Positions 18,379-27,820 are shown, numbered from the stretch's first letter. The stretch: 52,318 nt of DNA from CAZTTH01 sp964615975 (GCA_964615975.1 CAZTTH010000023.1:1-52318), one strand, 5' to 3'. Made by a program: numbers and translations. The notes: generated by a model from the sequence alone, not told the origin.

Positions 18379-18710
18379 TCTTTCCATTATACCCACACAG
18401 TTATCATAACCAACCTGTGTCTCTCCCAGCTGTGCCCGTTCAGTCTCAAATCTTGGTAATGTGAATTTCTTTTTTGACTGCTAAAACTACAGCCAAGATA
18501 AAAATATTCCCAAGGTATGATGTGATGATGGTTATTTGTAGCCATCATCACATCATTAAAGCAAGATGAGCTAACCCAGTCCAATAATTATTCATCGATC
18601 GTTTATAGGCTTTATACCATTAATGTTTTAATCGATTTTGATCCGAAACTTGTGTCTCAGGAGTAATTTGAAATTTGATCTAACATACAGCATTGCTATT
18701 GCTTGCATGA
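18379..18710. other. Convergent intergenic region
   Basis: This 332-base stretch lies between the 3' ends of two convergent genes. It contains a 15-bp perfect inverted repeat described separately. I see no gene or RNA otherwise. Confidence 0.6.
18517..18556. terminator. Long hairpin between convergent genes, likely bidirectional terminator
   Basis: Positions 18517-18531 and 18542-18556 are perfect reverse complements of 15 bp around a 10-base loop. The hairpin lies between a rightward and a leftward gene and would serve both. There is no strong U-run on either side, so the terminator role is inferred from position. Confidence 0.5.
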
Positions 18711-19955
18711 TTAATTTTGGGTTGTGTACTGTTGGCACTCAATGCCTAAAGTCAAATTTTGTTTTTGCCGGGAAGCCTGATAAAGAAGGAAGATAAGCAT
18801 CCCCATCCACTCGGTGAAGAGAAGAGATTTATACAAAAATCCTACAGGAAACATTTTCAATCTTAACGATACCGGAGACACCGCAGTATAAATCGATAAC
18901 ATCAGTAATGATTCAGCTATAAAATTTGGGCAATTGGCCATTTGGTATTGTTTACATATTCGAAATAATGCGAAGATGGCTAGCAAAACCACCATATCAT
19001 CATAAACTCGATGGTGTGTCCAAACCCGACTAATAATCGCCGTAACCCCTAGTTGAATCCACAGATCGACTTGCCGATTTCTATAGAGCCAGATTCCCAA
19101 CGTCAGCAATACCATTAATGTCCCCAAAGTATTCCAATTTTTCCATCCTAAAATACTGAATAAGCTATGGATATCATTGTATCCCATGTCCTGAGTTATG
19201 GCAATCCTGCCAGCAGCTCCGCTGCTGCCTGCGGCGACAGTGGCTTTACTCATCCATAAAATATGACTAAGTAAGTAATTTTCATTTACATACCAACAGC
19301 CGATCAATCCCAGGATGACATATATAGAGACAATCAGTACCATCGGCCGCAGTCTCATGAAGGACAAAACAATTATCCATAGAAATGGAAGTGCCACGGT
19401 CGGCTTCACTAAAGCGATTGAGGCCAAAACGCAGGAGAAGATTTCAATTTTTAAATTGCCTGGATAACGCTTTATTAACAATATACTGATCAAAATTGCA
19501 CCGATCACAAGTATGCTTAATTGGCCATTACCAATGGTGATGGATGTGCCATAAGAAGAAACAATGAGTAAAATTATCAATGCTTGTTCCCATTTTGATT
19601 GTGACAAACTTGAGTTGACCAGTGTAGAGACAATTACGGATAAAATTATAATCGTCGATACTCCCCAGAGTAATCGAGTAATAAGCGGAGATGGAGACCA
19701 GAGAAACGGTGATAATATCGTATAACTCGCAGGTGGATAAACGGCAGAGCCAATGGTTATATAAATTTGTTCTCCTGCCCGCCACCTATGTATTTCCATA
19801 TGGCGCAATAATAAATCAATGGCACCTTGATGACCGTATGATGGATTGAGTAACCGATTGAACTCTATGTACAAGCGGGGAATCGCGATGATTGCCAAAA
19901 GAATTGTAGTGAAGATAATCAGCGATCTCCATATCCTGCCGTGAGAGTTTCCCAT
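18711..19955 (-). CDS. GT87-like polytopic membrane glycosyltransferase
   Basis: A 414-residue protein with about ten membrane segments and the general layout of the DUF2029/GT87 family, which includes mycobacterial polyprenol-phosphate-mannose-dependent mannosyltransferases. The first external loop contains polar and aromatic residues (GSAVYPPASY), as in GT-C enzymes, and the pattern of TM helices continues to the C-terminus. It is divergent from the first GT2 gene across a 112-base gap, and so likely belongs to the glycan region. Donor and acceptor unknown. Confidence 0.75.
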   Translation of the reverse strand: MGNSHGRIWRSLIIFTTILLAIIAIPRLYIEFNRLLNPSYGHQGAIDLLLRHMEIHRWRAGEQIYITIGSAVYPPASYTILSPFLWSPSPLITRLLWGVSTIIILSVIVSTLVNSSLSQSKWEQALIILLIVSSYGTSITIGNGQLSILVIGAILISILLIKRYPGNLKIEIFSCVLASIALVKPTVALPFLWIIVLSFMRLRPMVLIVSIYVILGLIGCWYVNENYLLSHILWMSKATVAAGSSGAAGRIAITQDMGYNDIHSLFSILGWKNWNTLGTLMVLLTLGIWLYRNRQVDLWIQLGVTAIISRVWTHHRVYDDMVVLLAIFALFRICKQYQMANCPNFIAESLLMLSIYTAVSPVSLRLKMFPVGFLYKSLLFTEWMGMLIFLLYQASRQKQNLTLGIECQQYTTQN

Positions 19956-20067
19956 TTTATAAATTCGGTTAAGTATTTGTTAGAGATTTATATGGTAAAA
20001 TACCTGGCATTGTAAAAGCGGGGTAATATGCTACAAATTATCCCCATTTAAACGTATTATTTACCAG

Positions 20068-21075
20068 ATGTCAAAATCATTTTTATCTGTGCAAGATATC
20101 TCGATTATTATTCCAGTACATAACGGGGGGGAAGGATTTAAACGATGTCTGGCCAGTATACAGGAGTTTCAACCTCCACCGCGGGAAATAATTGTGATTG
20201 CGAATGGCGATTCTGATGGATCCTCGGCAGTAGCCACGGCGGCAGGGCTGCAGGTAATTTCTGTTCCCCAGGCGATCGGCCCGGCCCGGGCACGCAATCT
20301 AGGCGCCAGTAAGGCGCAGGGAGAGGTTTTGTTTTTTATCGACGCCGATGTCACTGTGCAATGCGACACATTGACGGCAATCTGCGCTATCTTCAATAGC
20401 GAACCAGAGTTGTCGGCGGTGATCGGTTCTTATGATGATTCCCCGGCTGAAGCCAATTTTTTATCGCAATATCGTAATTTGCTGCATCATTATGTGCATC
20501 AAACCGGCAATGAAGAGGCGACAACTTTTTGGGGAGCCTGCGGAGCGATACGCCGTGACGTGTTTGCTGAAATTTCCGGATTCGACGAGGGCTTTACACG
20601 GCCCTCAATTGAAGACATTGAATTGGGTTACCGATTGCGGCAGGCCGGCCATCGCATCCGGCTTTGCAAGTCTTTGCAGATAAAACATCTCAAACGCTGG
20701 GAATGTCAATCGCTCGTGGCCACTGATTTCTTTTGTCGCGCCCTGCCATGGACTGAATTAATCCTGCGCGAAAAAGGATTGGTCAACGATTTGAATCTCA
20801 AAACCGAGAGTCGCATAAGCGTCGTTCTGATTTTTTTATTATTGCTGTCACTACCCATGATATTATGGTATCCATGGGCGGGGGGTATAAGTATGCTGAT
20901 CGCGGTTGTTTTGGGAATGATTAATTTTCCCGTTTATCATTTTTTTTATCGCTGTCGCGGGTTTTGGTTTGCGGTCGGGGTCATTCCCTGGCATTGGTTT
21001 TATTACTTTTACAGCGGCCTGGCATTCCTGATCGGGATGATGCGTCATAGAATATTAAATTTAGCAGTTTTTTGA
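20068..21075 (+). CDS. GT2 glycosyltransferase with C-terminal membrane segments
   Basis: A 335-residue family 2 glycosyltransferase. The GT-A domain starts with ISIIIPVHNGG, with the nucleotide-binding DSDG region, an IDADV DxD-type motif near residue 92, and GFDEGF with ED in the acceptor region near residues 175-185. Residues about 250-330 include two or three hydrophobic helices, so it is probably anchored in the inner membrane. The coding DNA is noticeably richer in G and C than the genes to the left, and this marks the left end of the GC-rich island. A 20-bp perfect inverted repeat spans its stop codon. Confidence 0.88.
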   Translation: MSKSFLSVQDISIIIPVHNGGEGFKRCLASIQEFQPPPREIIVIANGDSDGSSAVATAAGLQVISVPQAIGPARARNLGASKAQGEVLFFIDADVTVQCDTLTAICAIFNSEPELSAVIGSYDDSPAEANFLSQYRNLLHHYVHQTGNEEATTFWGACGAIRRDVFAEISGFDEGFTRPSIEDIELGYRLRQAGHRIRLCKSLQIKHLKRWECQSLVATDFFCRALPWTELILREKGLVNDLNLKTESRISVVLIFLLLLSLPMILWYPWAGGISMLIAVVLGMINFPVYHFFYRCRGFWFAVGVIPWHWFYYFYSGLAFLIGMMRHRILNLAVF

Positions 21076-21094
21076 AACTGCTAAATTTAATATT
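21051..21094 (+). repeat. Perfect 20-bp inverted repeat across a stop codon
   Basis: Positions 21051-21070 and 21075-21094 are exact reverse complements around the four-base loop TTTG. The repeat begins within the last codons of the GT2 gene, includes its TGA at 21073-21075 and ends 19 bases before the next start. A short T-run (21093-21096) closes it, so it may act as a terminator or as an mRNA-end stabiliser. Confidence 0.85.
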
Positions 21095-21113
21095 TTGGCA
21101 TAAAAATTAACTG

Positions 21114-22067
21114 ATGTGGAATTCTCTCAAATTAAGAAAAAAGTGGGATAATCTGTTAAAAAGATTGATGCCACCAGGCAAACTGGCGCCACAGCGTGAC
21201 GAATTTTACCAGATGTTTCCACCCCAGGCGAAGGTGCGTTGTCTGGCAAGCGGGTTTCAATTCACTGAAGGGCCGGTCTGGATTGTGGAAGAAGGATGTT
21301 TATTATTCAGTGATATTCCTGGAAATAGAATTTATCAATGGCAATCAGATCGGGGAATTTCGCTCTATCGGGAACCCAGCCATCATGCCAATGGGTTGAC
21401 CCGCGATCAGCAGGGACGTTTGCTGGCTTGCGAGCACGGACCGCGGCGGGTGACGCGCACTTCTGCAAATGGTGAAATCAAGGTATTGACATCGACCTAT
21501 CGCGACCTGCGGTTAAATAGTCCCAATGACATCGTCGTTAAGCGTGATGGGAGTATTTATTTCACTGATCCGCCCTATGGAATCAAATTCCCCGAAAAGC
21601 AGGACCAACCCCATAGCGGAGTCTATCGCATTGGCGCCGTGGGGGAAGAACCTCAGCTGCTGATAGCCGATTTCATCGCTCCCAATGGGCTGGCTTTTTC
21701 TCCGGACGAACGCCGGCTTTACATCGATGATTCTGATCGGAAACGATCTCATATCCGGGTATTCGATGTGGCTACAGATGGCACACTTGGCAATGGACGA
21801 TTATTCCATGAGATGCTGTCTGAAAAATCAGGAGTGCCAGATGGCATGAAGGTCGATCGGGCGGGCCATGTGTTTTGCACCGGTGCCGGGGGAGTATGGG
21901 TATTTTCACCGGATGGGGAGCATCTGGGAACGATCCGGCTCCGCGAAACCCCGGCAAATTGTGCCTGGGGTGATGCGGATGGACGCGGATTGTATGTTAC
22001 CGCCATGACTTCCCTGTATCATATTCGCGTGAATACCCCCGGGATTTCCGTCATCAATTTCGGGTAA
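21114..22067 (+). CDS. SMP-30/gluconolactonase family protein
   Basis: A 317-residue six-bladed beta-propeller of the SMP-30/gluconolactonase/LRE type. Candidate metal ligands are the glutamate of FTEGPVW, the asparagine of LNSPNDI and an aspartate of YIDDSD, corresponding to the calcium site. Repeated blades (FSDIPGNR, YFTDPPYG, FCTGAGG) are visible. Such enzymes hydrolyse sugar or other lactones, and could act here on an oxidised sugar within the glycan pathway. No signal peptide, though the first 25 residues are basic. It overlaps the 3' end of the following leftward gene by 14 bases. Confidence 0.88.
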   Translation: MWNSLKLRKKWDNLLKRLMPPGKLAPQRDEFYQMFPPQAKVRCLASGFQFTEGPVWIVEEGCLLFSDIPGNRIYQWQSDRGISLYREPSHHANGLTRDQQGRLLACEHGPRRVTRTSANGEIKVLTSTYRDLRLNSPNDIVVKRDGSIYFTDPPYGIKFPEKQDQPHSGVYRIGAVGEEPQLLIADFIAPNGLAFSPDERRLYIDDSDRKRSHIRVFDVATDGTLGNGRLFHEMLSEKSGVPDGMKVDRAGHVFCTGAGGVWVFSPDGEHLGTIRLRETPANCAWGDADGRGLYVTAMTSLYHIRVNTPGISVINFG

Positions 22068-23214
22068 AGGAGAGTCGGGGTGGATCGTTGTGAATTATGC
22101 CCAAACGCGCGATCGTGGCGTTGCCAAGATGAGGTTCAGTCTCGTTAAAAATGATGATCTTGCCGTGGAGCTTTAATTGATTTCTGAGAGAATAACAAAA
22201 ATGATTCTGGTTGATCAGTATCAGATTAACTCGTTGACCATGGGGAAGGTCATTCACCCTCTTAATTGGGATGATCCGGTTGGTAATTGAATTTTTGAAT
22301 TGCCACGGGAAATTCTCACTCATGGCAATTTCCCAATTGGCGGCAATGGTTTTTTCCTGTACCTCCAAATAGAGTTGTTCTCTATGATTCAGTGGAGGAC
22401 AGTCAGTAGTTATTTTCCATGCGAGATCGTCCCGATTACGATTTTTATCCGGTTTTCCCTGCCAGAACAATTCATTTAAAGAGAGAAAATTTTCCGGTTG
22501 CCGGCCAACGCGATATGCCGCGGGTATATTGCTGACATTTAATCCCTGATCAATGATTGCGCAGGTAAGAAAATCATCACCCCAATGATAGGGAAAATGG
22601 ATTTCATCGAAGCCGCCGACATGATCCCAGTCTACTTTACGAATCCCCAAAAAACTGCCATTACAACAAATCAGCCGTTTCTTCCCCATCGCGGCAAACA
22701 TTTTGCCGGTGAACCATACAGCATTTTCCATTTTCTCAATAAACCCTTGCGGCAGTTCTTCCGGGCTTGTTTGATCGAAATCCCGCCGCAGTGCGTATTC
22801 CAATTTTCCATTTCGCCAACATGCCCCTTCAATGTCGGGATTCCAGTCATAATGCCAGCCAATCAGGCCAAGTTGTCGATCGGCACGAAGTTTTTCCGCG
22901 CAGATATCCACTATTTCTGGACCGATCCGCATGTCATTACAGATATTAAAAACAATGTCCCCCGAAGCATGTTGGAAACCGAGATTCACCCCCTTCACAT
23001 GACCATGACCGGTTACCGCCAGCAATAATTTATCGATGAGACCAATACGGAGGCAAAATTCAAGAAATTGCCGCTGCAACGGAGTCTCATCGTGGACAAC
23101 CACAATGACTTCGTGATATGATTGCTTCCATCGGCGAATACAACCCAGGCATTGCTGAATGTACCAGGTGTCATTGCCATATGAAGTGATGATTATTGAT
23201 ATGGTCGATTGCAT
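22054..23214 (-). CDS. GT2-like glycosyltransferase
   Basis: A 386-residue protein starting with the family 2 signature ISIIITSYGND. Features include VVVHDE for the nucleotide site, an NDMRIG variant in the DxD position and GGFDEIHFPYHWGDD near residue 200, which matches the GGFDE acceptor-site block. The last 100 residues are an extra region without a recognised domain. It is not membrane-bound. It lies first in position of three leftward glycosyltransferase genes (22054-27012), which probably form one transcript started upstream of 27012. Confidence 0.8.
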   Translation of the reverse strand: MQSTISIIITSYGNDTWYIQQCLGCIRRWKQSYHEVIVVVHDETPLQRQFLEFCLRIGLIDKLLLAVTGHGHVKGVNLGFQHASGDIVFNICNDMRIGPEIVDICAEKLRADRQLGLIGWHYDWNPDIEGACWRNGKLEYALRRDFDQTSPEELPQGFIEKMENAVWFTGKMFAAMGKKRLICCNGSFLGIRKVDWDHVGGFDEIHFPYHWGDDFLTCAIIDQGLNVSNIPAAYRVGRQPENFLSLNELFWQGKPDKNRNRDDLAWKITTDCPPLNHREQLYLEVQEKTIAANWEIAMSENFPWQFKNSITNRIIPIKRVNDLPHGQRVNLILINQNHFCYSLRNQLKLHGKIIIFNETEPHLGNATIARLGIIHNDPPRLSFTRN

Positions 23215-23265
23215 GAAGAAAGGTGACTCTGAAGAGGGTGAATCGATACAGATATCTGTTGAACG

Positions 23266-24786
23266 TTAAGAGTGTATTGATTGCGTTAAACTCAACTGTT
23301 CCAGCCATTGTTGAAATTGATGAGCTGACAACGCCGTTTCCTGGTTGAGCGGTTGCTGCTCCCAGCGCTCAACAATGGCCTGTCGGCAACTCATCAATGT
23401 TAAACCTTGAGTCGGTAACAGCCGGTTGAACATCTGTTGCGTGCGCGCCTGACGCGAATCAAGCGTTGTAAGAGGCGGGTCTTCCACAGCTGCATAGTGG
23501 ACCAATATGGATGTTGATTGATTACGCAGATCATCCAATGCAGGGCAAAACAGATCCGGGCTGAAGTTGATAGCGAGATCCACCCATACAATCAAGGAGC
23601 GCTGGGTGGAATCAGTGATCTCCTTTAACCATTGCCAGGGCAAAGACAAGGGACTATGTCGATAGATTACAAACGGCCGGTGAATTTTCTGCCGATAATG
23701 GTAACTGCCGATTTCAATAATATGGAATTCATAGTTCTTGTAATTAGCTTCCATGCGGTCACACAGGCGATTAATCAGACCATGCAGACCGTTGATATTA
23801 TGTGGGATGCAAATGAAAAAGAGGACATCAGGCAATTCGATTTTCGCCGATGATACGCGCCGGATGGAGAACTCATCAGCGGTATTGTAAACCATAACCT
23901 CATGCCGGGCATCCAGCACCAGATACTTGAAATTATTCTGTATATAACGCCATAATTCTTCCCGGGACATGGCGGCAATTTTTTGCCATTCACGCTGGTT
24001 GGCGGGGAGGAAATGATTGTAATGACTGTCGTTCCCCCGCTGATGCTCAAGATGGTAACAGTTAAATCCGGCCAGATACGAAATCCTAACATTAAGCTTT
24101 TGCAACCGGCAGAGCAATTCCATATCCTCACAGCCATAGGAAACCATATTTTCATTAAACCCGCCAAGCCAAATCATCTGTTGTCGATCAAATAGAATGC
24201 CGCCGCCAGTCGAGAGTTGCTCTTTGCCACCATAGAGCAACTCGACATCCGCGGGCAAAGAGGTATTTGATTCAGCATCATAATGGGGAAGTTGAGTGAA
24301 CAATGAGAGTGAATTGGGTTTCGTCGACAGCAGCTTGTCACGTTTGCATTGCAGCATGATGCCATTGTAGGGAAAGATAAAATCAACCTCTTTCTTGGTC
24401 ACCTTGCGAATGGCGGCGATCAAGGCTTCGGGAGGAAATAATACATCGCAATCATGGACCATGACCACCGGCGTAGTAGCGAGAGCAATACCAAGATTAC
24501 ATACACGGCTTTTGTGAAAACACCCGCTTGAGGTGACATAACGGAAATCGACTTGCCCATATCCCCGCGCGATCTCCGCACAATATGATCGTGGCCCGTG
24601 TTCGATCACAATAATGGAAAACCAGGGGAAAAATGAAACGAAATATTCCAGCACAATGCCGAGGTTCGACAAGCGATCCGGAGAATCGATGCGGACAGGA
24701 ATCACTACCCCCAGATTGGCATCATCCCGGCACAGGAGCGGGACCGGTACTCCATCAAACACTTTCGCGGCGGAATCTTGAATCAC
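23266..24786 (-). CDS. GT2 glycosyltransferase of galactosyltransferase-like type
   Basis: A 506-residue protein. Residues about 25-290 are a GT-A domain with VVIPVRIDS, the DCDVLFPP DxD-type motif and GGFNENMVSYGCEDMELL. The GxNE-x-GxED block is that of the Glyco_transf_7C/galactosyltransferase subgroup, including chondroitin-type polymerases. The last 200 residues are a second, unrecognised domain which could be a degenerate second transferase module, since a VLFFICIP strand resembles a GT-A start. Located in the leftward glycosyltransferase operon, 52 bases from the next gene. Confidence 0.82.
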   Translation of the reverse strand: MIQDSAAKVFDGVPVPLLCRDDANLGVVIPVRIDSPDRLSNLGIVLEYFVSFFPWFSIIVIEHGPRSYCAEIARGYGQVDFRYVTSSGCFHKSRVCNLGIALATTPVVMVHDCDVLFPPEALIAAIRKVTKKEVDFIFPYNGIMLQCKRDKLLSTKPNSLSLFTQLPHYDAESNTSLPADVELLYGGKEQLSTGGGILFDRQQMIWLGGFNENMVSYGCEDMELLCRLQKLNVRISYLAGFNCYHLEHQRGNDSHYNHFLPANQREWQKIAAMSREELWRYIQNNFKYLVLDARHEVMVYNTADEFSIRRVSSAKIELPDVLFFICIPHNINGLHGLINRLCDRMEANYKNYEFHIIEIGSYHYRQKIHRPFVIYRHSPLSLPWQWLKEITDSTQRSLIVWVDLAINFSPDLFCPALDDLRNQSTSILVHYAAVEDPPLTTLDSRQARTQQMFNRLLPTQGLTLMSCRQAIVERWEQQPLNQETALSAHQFQQWLEQLSLTQSIHS

Positions 24787-24795
24787 TCGTATACC

Positions 24796-27012
24796 TCATT
24801 GATCACTGCCCAGTGAGGCGGTTTTGATCGATTTGTTTAATAATGAACGAACGCGTGCCAACCGCTGCTCGTCATCGATATTGACAATATTGGCCAGACG
24901 ACAAAATGCCAGGCTGGCAAAATCTCGTAATTCGAGCGGCAGACGGTCTTCAAATTGGCGGATGCGTTGTTCGATTCGGGTGTAACGGTTATTCGTCTTG
25001 GATCGGCTGGTTGGATGATCCTGATACCAAAGCAGCATTTCCGGGATAACCTGCAAAGTAAACCCTTGCCAGACCAAGCGAAGGAGTAAATCCCAATCCT
25101 CGTCAACATTGGGTTCCAAGGTAAATCCGCCCACCGCGAAATAAGCGGATTTCCTGACAAAATAGATCGTGCCCCCCATATCGGGATATTGAACACAAGC
25201 TGCGAAAGCCGCCCCTAATGGCAGCAATAACTTCTTAATGGGGGTCGCGGCGGAGGGTATCCCCGGGGCATCGAATAATTGATATGCGCAGGTAAGGATA
25301 TCGGCATGGCTATGACTGGCGGCTTTGACAAAAGTTTCCACGGCATGAGCTTCCAGATAGTCATCGTCATCGAGAAAGAGGAGATACTCTCCCTTCGCTT
25401 CCATGGCGGCATGATGTCGGGCCACACCCGGCCCCTGATTTTGCTGGCGGATAATCCGCCAGCCGCGATGCTGATATTCAGATTCAATATGAGTTAATTG
25501 CTCGGTAGAATCAGGGGTGCTGCTGCCGTCATCAACGACGATAACTTCCAGATTCGCATAGGATTGGGCTGCGATCGATGATAACATCCGGCGGAGGAGA
25601 GCAGGGCGTTCGAAATGAGCGATACAGATGGAGACCAGCAGCGATTTTCCATTGGTTGGCAGTGATGAAAGCGGGCGAAACAAATCGGGGTATGAATCCT
25701 TGATGTTTCGGTGCCAGTGCAGCCAGGATGAGCGTATTGTTTCCGGGAGGAAGGCGGGGTGTGCGATGTCGTGGCCGTGTGCTAAGATAGTGAGTAATCG
25801 CGCCGCGAAAGGTTCAAGGTTAAGCGAACAGGTTACTCGCTCGCGATCTTCGGTGGCGATCAGTTCGGGGATGCCGCCGGAGTCACTGGCTAAAAATGGA
25901 ATCTGATAATGGAGGCATTCCTGGACGGTGCAGGGTGAATTGTCTATCAGGGAGGGAATGACTGCCAATCGTCCTGACCTTTGTAAATACGTGATTACCT
26001 GATCACGATCATAGTCGGCAATAATTTGCCATGAGCAGGGGCATTGTGCCATTCTCATTTTGATATAGCGATCACTTGGATAGCCATTGATAGTCGTTAT
26101 CGCGCCCAAAAATGTGAGGGATATTTTCGGGTTCAATGCAGACTGAATGCGCTCGATAACATCACAAAAAAAGGCAAGACCTTTCCGGCGATCCAAGCGA
26201 CCGAAAAATACCAGTTCATCAATGCCCTGCGGGGAAGTGTGTGATCTCGAGGCTACGACTGGATGATGAAATTCAATAATATTTTGCTGACAGTAACTGC
26301 TAACAGGCAATTGCCATTTATCCTTTTCCATCCATGCCAGTAAATACGTGCTGGGACTGACGACAACATCCGCTAATTCAATCGATTTGCGTTCCATGAA
26401 ATCCACCACCACATCCTCTCGGTGAGCCGCAAAATTACCATCACCACTGCGACTCCAGCGCATCGAGCCATGCGCTCCGACACACAATAAGGATTGTTGA
26501 AATGCCAAGCCCTGATTTTTGGCGAGCAGTGAATAATAAGGCAATCCCAACCATTCATGAAAATGTATGACATCAAATTGATCACGAATCTTTAGCCACT
26601 GATAGACTAAATAGGAAATTTCCTTGCGGTTGGCATACCAAAGATGGCGCGGCTCGGGAACCTGAAGATGGACAAAGCAAATGCCATGAGATGCGAAAAA
26701 TGCTTCCCATTCACCGGATTTACCTTGGGCAAGATCATGATGGCAATAGAGAATGGTTACCGTATGGCCATCTCCAGCCAGGGCCATGCTTAGTCCACGA
26801 TAAGCAGTGCCAACACCACCACAATGATAAGGTCCCGAGATATCCCGGGTGACAATGGCAATATTAAAGGAAATAAGATTTGTGGTTGAATCTGACATTT
26901 CCTTGATTCCCTGGTGCTGGCGCGGGATTGAGGAGGAATCGCTTTCCCATTGTGATTCAGGATCATTAACCGGTTTCAGAGGCAATGATTGATATGATGA
27001 AGCATTGGTCAT
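24796..27012 (-). CDS. Fused GT4-GT2 bifunctional glycosyltransferase
   Basis: A 738-residue fusion. Residues about 50-420 are a GT-B type family 4 transferase, with the GGVGTAYRGL donor loop, FFGRLDRRKG and a SGGIPELI region with its glutamate (E-x7-E area). Residues about 455-735 are a GT-A type family 2 transferase with VSICIAHFERP, VVDDGS, LDDDD and EDWD for acceptor binding. The two halves would add two sugars in sequence to one acceptor. It is the first gene of the leftward operon of three and is divergent from the PqqD-like gene. Confidence 0.87.
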   Translation of the reverse strand: MTNASSYQSLPLKPVNDPESQWESDSSSIPRQHQGIKEMSDSTTNLISFNIAIVTRDISGPYHCGGVGTAYRGLSMALAGDGHTVTILYCHHDLAQGKSGEWEAFFASHGICFVHLQVPEPRHLWYANRKEISYLVYQWLKIRDQFDVIHFHEWLGLPYYSLLAKNQGLAFQQSLLCVGAHGSMRWSRSGDGNFAAHREDVVVDFMERKSIELADVVVSPSTYLLAWMEKDKWQLPVSSYCQQNIIEFHHPVVASRSHTSPQGIDELVFFGRLDRRKGLAFFCDVIERIQSALNPKISLTFLGAITTINGYPSDRYIKMRMAQCPCSWQIIADYDRDQVITYLQRSGRLAVIPSLIDNSPCTVQECLHYQIPFLASDSGGIPELIATEDRERVTCSLNLEPFAARLLTILAHGHDIAHPAFLPETIRSSWLHWHRNIKDSYPDLFRPLSSLPTNGKSLLVSICIAHFERPALLRRMLSSIAAQSYANLEVIVVDDGSSTPDSTEQLTHIESEYQHRGWRIIRQQNQGPGVARHHAAMEAKGEYLLFLDDDDYLEAHAVETFVKAASHSHADILTCAYQLFDAPGIPSAATPIKKLLLPLGAAFAACVQYPDMGGTIYFVRKSAYFAVGGFTLEPNVDEDWDLLLRLVWQGFTLQVIPEMLLWYQDHPTSRSKTNNRYTRIEQRIRQFEDRLPLELRDFASLAFCRLANIVNIDDEQRLARVRSLLNKSIKTASLGSDQ

Positions 27013-27160
27013 GGACTATTGAGTGTTTTAATGGAAATGCTGTAAAGAGCATTAAATTGCGTTCATTTATCCATATTGCATGCGCTTTTTTCTGATTCAG
27101 ATCGGAGCATATATAATGCGGAAAATCGCCCCAATAAAACATTCATCTTTCACAATGATA

Positions 27161-27188
27161 TTGACTATTGACTGACAGCGTATACAAT
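27161..27188 (+). promoter_or_regulatory. Candidate sigma-70-like promoter of the PqqD-led operon
   Basis: TTGACT at 27161-27166 and TACAAT at 27183-27188 with a 16-base spacer make a good sigma-70 match. A second TTGACT lies at 27168-27173, seven bases on, so the site may be regulated or have overlapping promoters. The start codon of the PqqD-like gene lies 89 bases downstream, with an AGAGGA ribosome site. Confidence 0.42.
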
Positions 27189-27277
27189 TCGCTACTTTTT
27201 GAACAAATTGTCTTGTTGCTCCAGAACATCTGCCAAAACGTAACTACCAATCAATGCCAAGAGAGGAATAATAAAAC

Positions 27278-27799
27278 ATGAATCCAGGCAAACACTTTGA
27301 ATGTAATGCTCCCGATGTCATTTTCCAAAATTTCGAAGATGAAACCATACTTATCAATTTGACTACCGGTTGTTATTATAGTTTGGATGAAAATGCGATG
27401 GCTATCTGGAATCTGGTTAGTACGTGCGTTCCCGTCGAGGATATCCTGGAATACTGCCAGAGAGCATGGACCGGTGATGCCAAAACGATCGAAACAACGA
27501 TTCGAGATTTTATCAAAATATTACTGGAAGAATCTCTCATCAGGCCTGCAGAAGATAGGCGGTCTTTACCCGTGGAATTGCAGCAGCAAAGCACCACCAC
27601 CACGGCAGCTAAACCCCCGGATTTTGCCATTCCGCAATTAAAGAAATATGATGATATGGCTGAGATGCTCCTGCTCGATCCGGTTCACGAAGTAACGGAA
27701 GCCGGCTGGCCGGCTGCGAAATCAAACACTGATGAGTCGGCAGCTCTTATCGATGATCACGATGCCAGCCAGTGGCCTGATATGAATATTCGGCCGTAA
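27278..27799 (+). CDS. PqqD-like protein with precursor-like C-terminal tail
   Basis: A 173-residue protein. Residues about 8-92 form a PqqD-type winged helix (INLTTGCYYSLDENAMAIWNLV), the fold used as a RiPP recognition element that binds leader peptides. Residues 93-115 are a Ser/Thr/Gln-rich linker. Residues 116-145 read FAIPQL, KKYDDM and LLLDPVHEV, ending in GWP. That tail resembles the leader-peptide pattern (aromatic-x-x-P-x-L, then Y-x-D) recognised by lasso-type PqqD proteins. So the protein may carry its own substrate-like segment. It opens the plus-strand part of the cluster with an NTP_transf_5 gene and an HprK-like kinase downstream. Good ribosome site and candidate promoter upstream. 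Confidence 0.82.
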   Translation: MNPGKHFECNAPDVIFQNFEDETILINLTTGCYYSLDENAMAIWNLVSTCVPVEDILEYCQRAWTGDAKTIETTIRDFIKILLEESLIRPAEDRRSLPVELQQQSTTTTAAKPPDFAIPQLKKYDDMAEMLLLDPVHEVTEAGWPAAKSNTDESAALIDDHDASQWPDMNIRP

Positions 27800-27820
27800 T
27801 TTATTGCTGTAAGTTGAATA

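Noticed and set aside
22585..23028. Plus-strand open frame of 147 codons inside a glycosyltransferase gene
   Set aside because: It is antisense to a clear GT2 gene with standard motifs and has no domain of its own.
23775..24167. Minus-strand open frame of 130 codons inside the second GT gene
   Set aside because: Out-of-frame shadow of the GT2 gene, with Trp/Met-rich non-protein-like composition.
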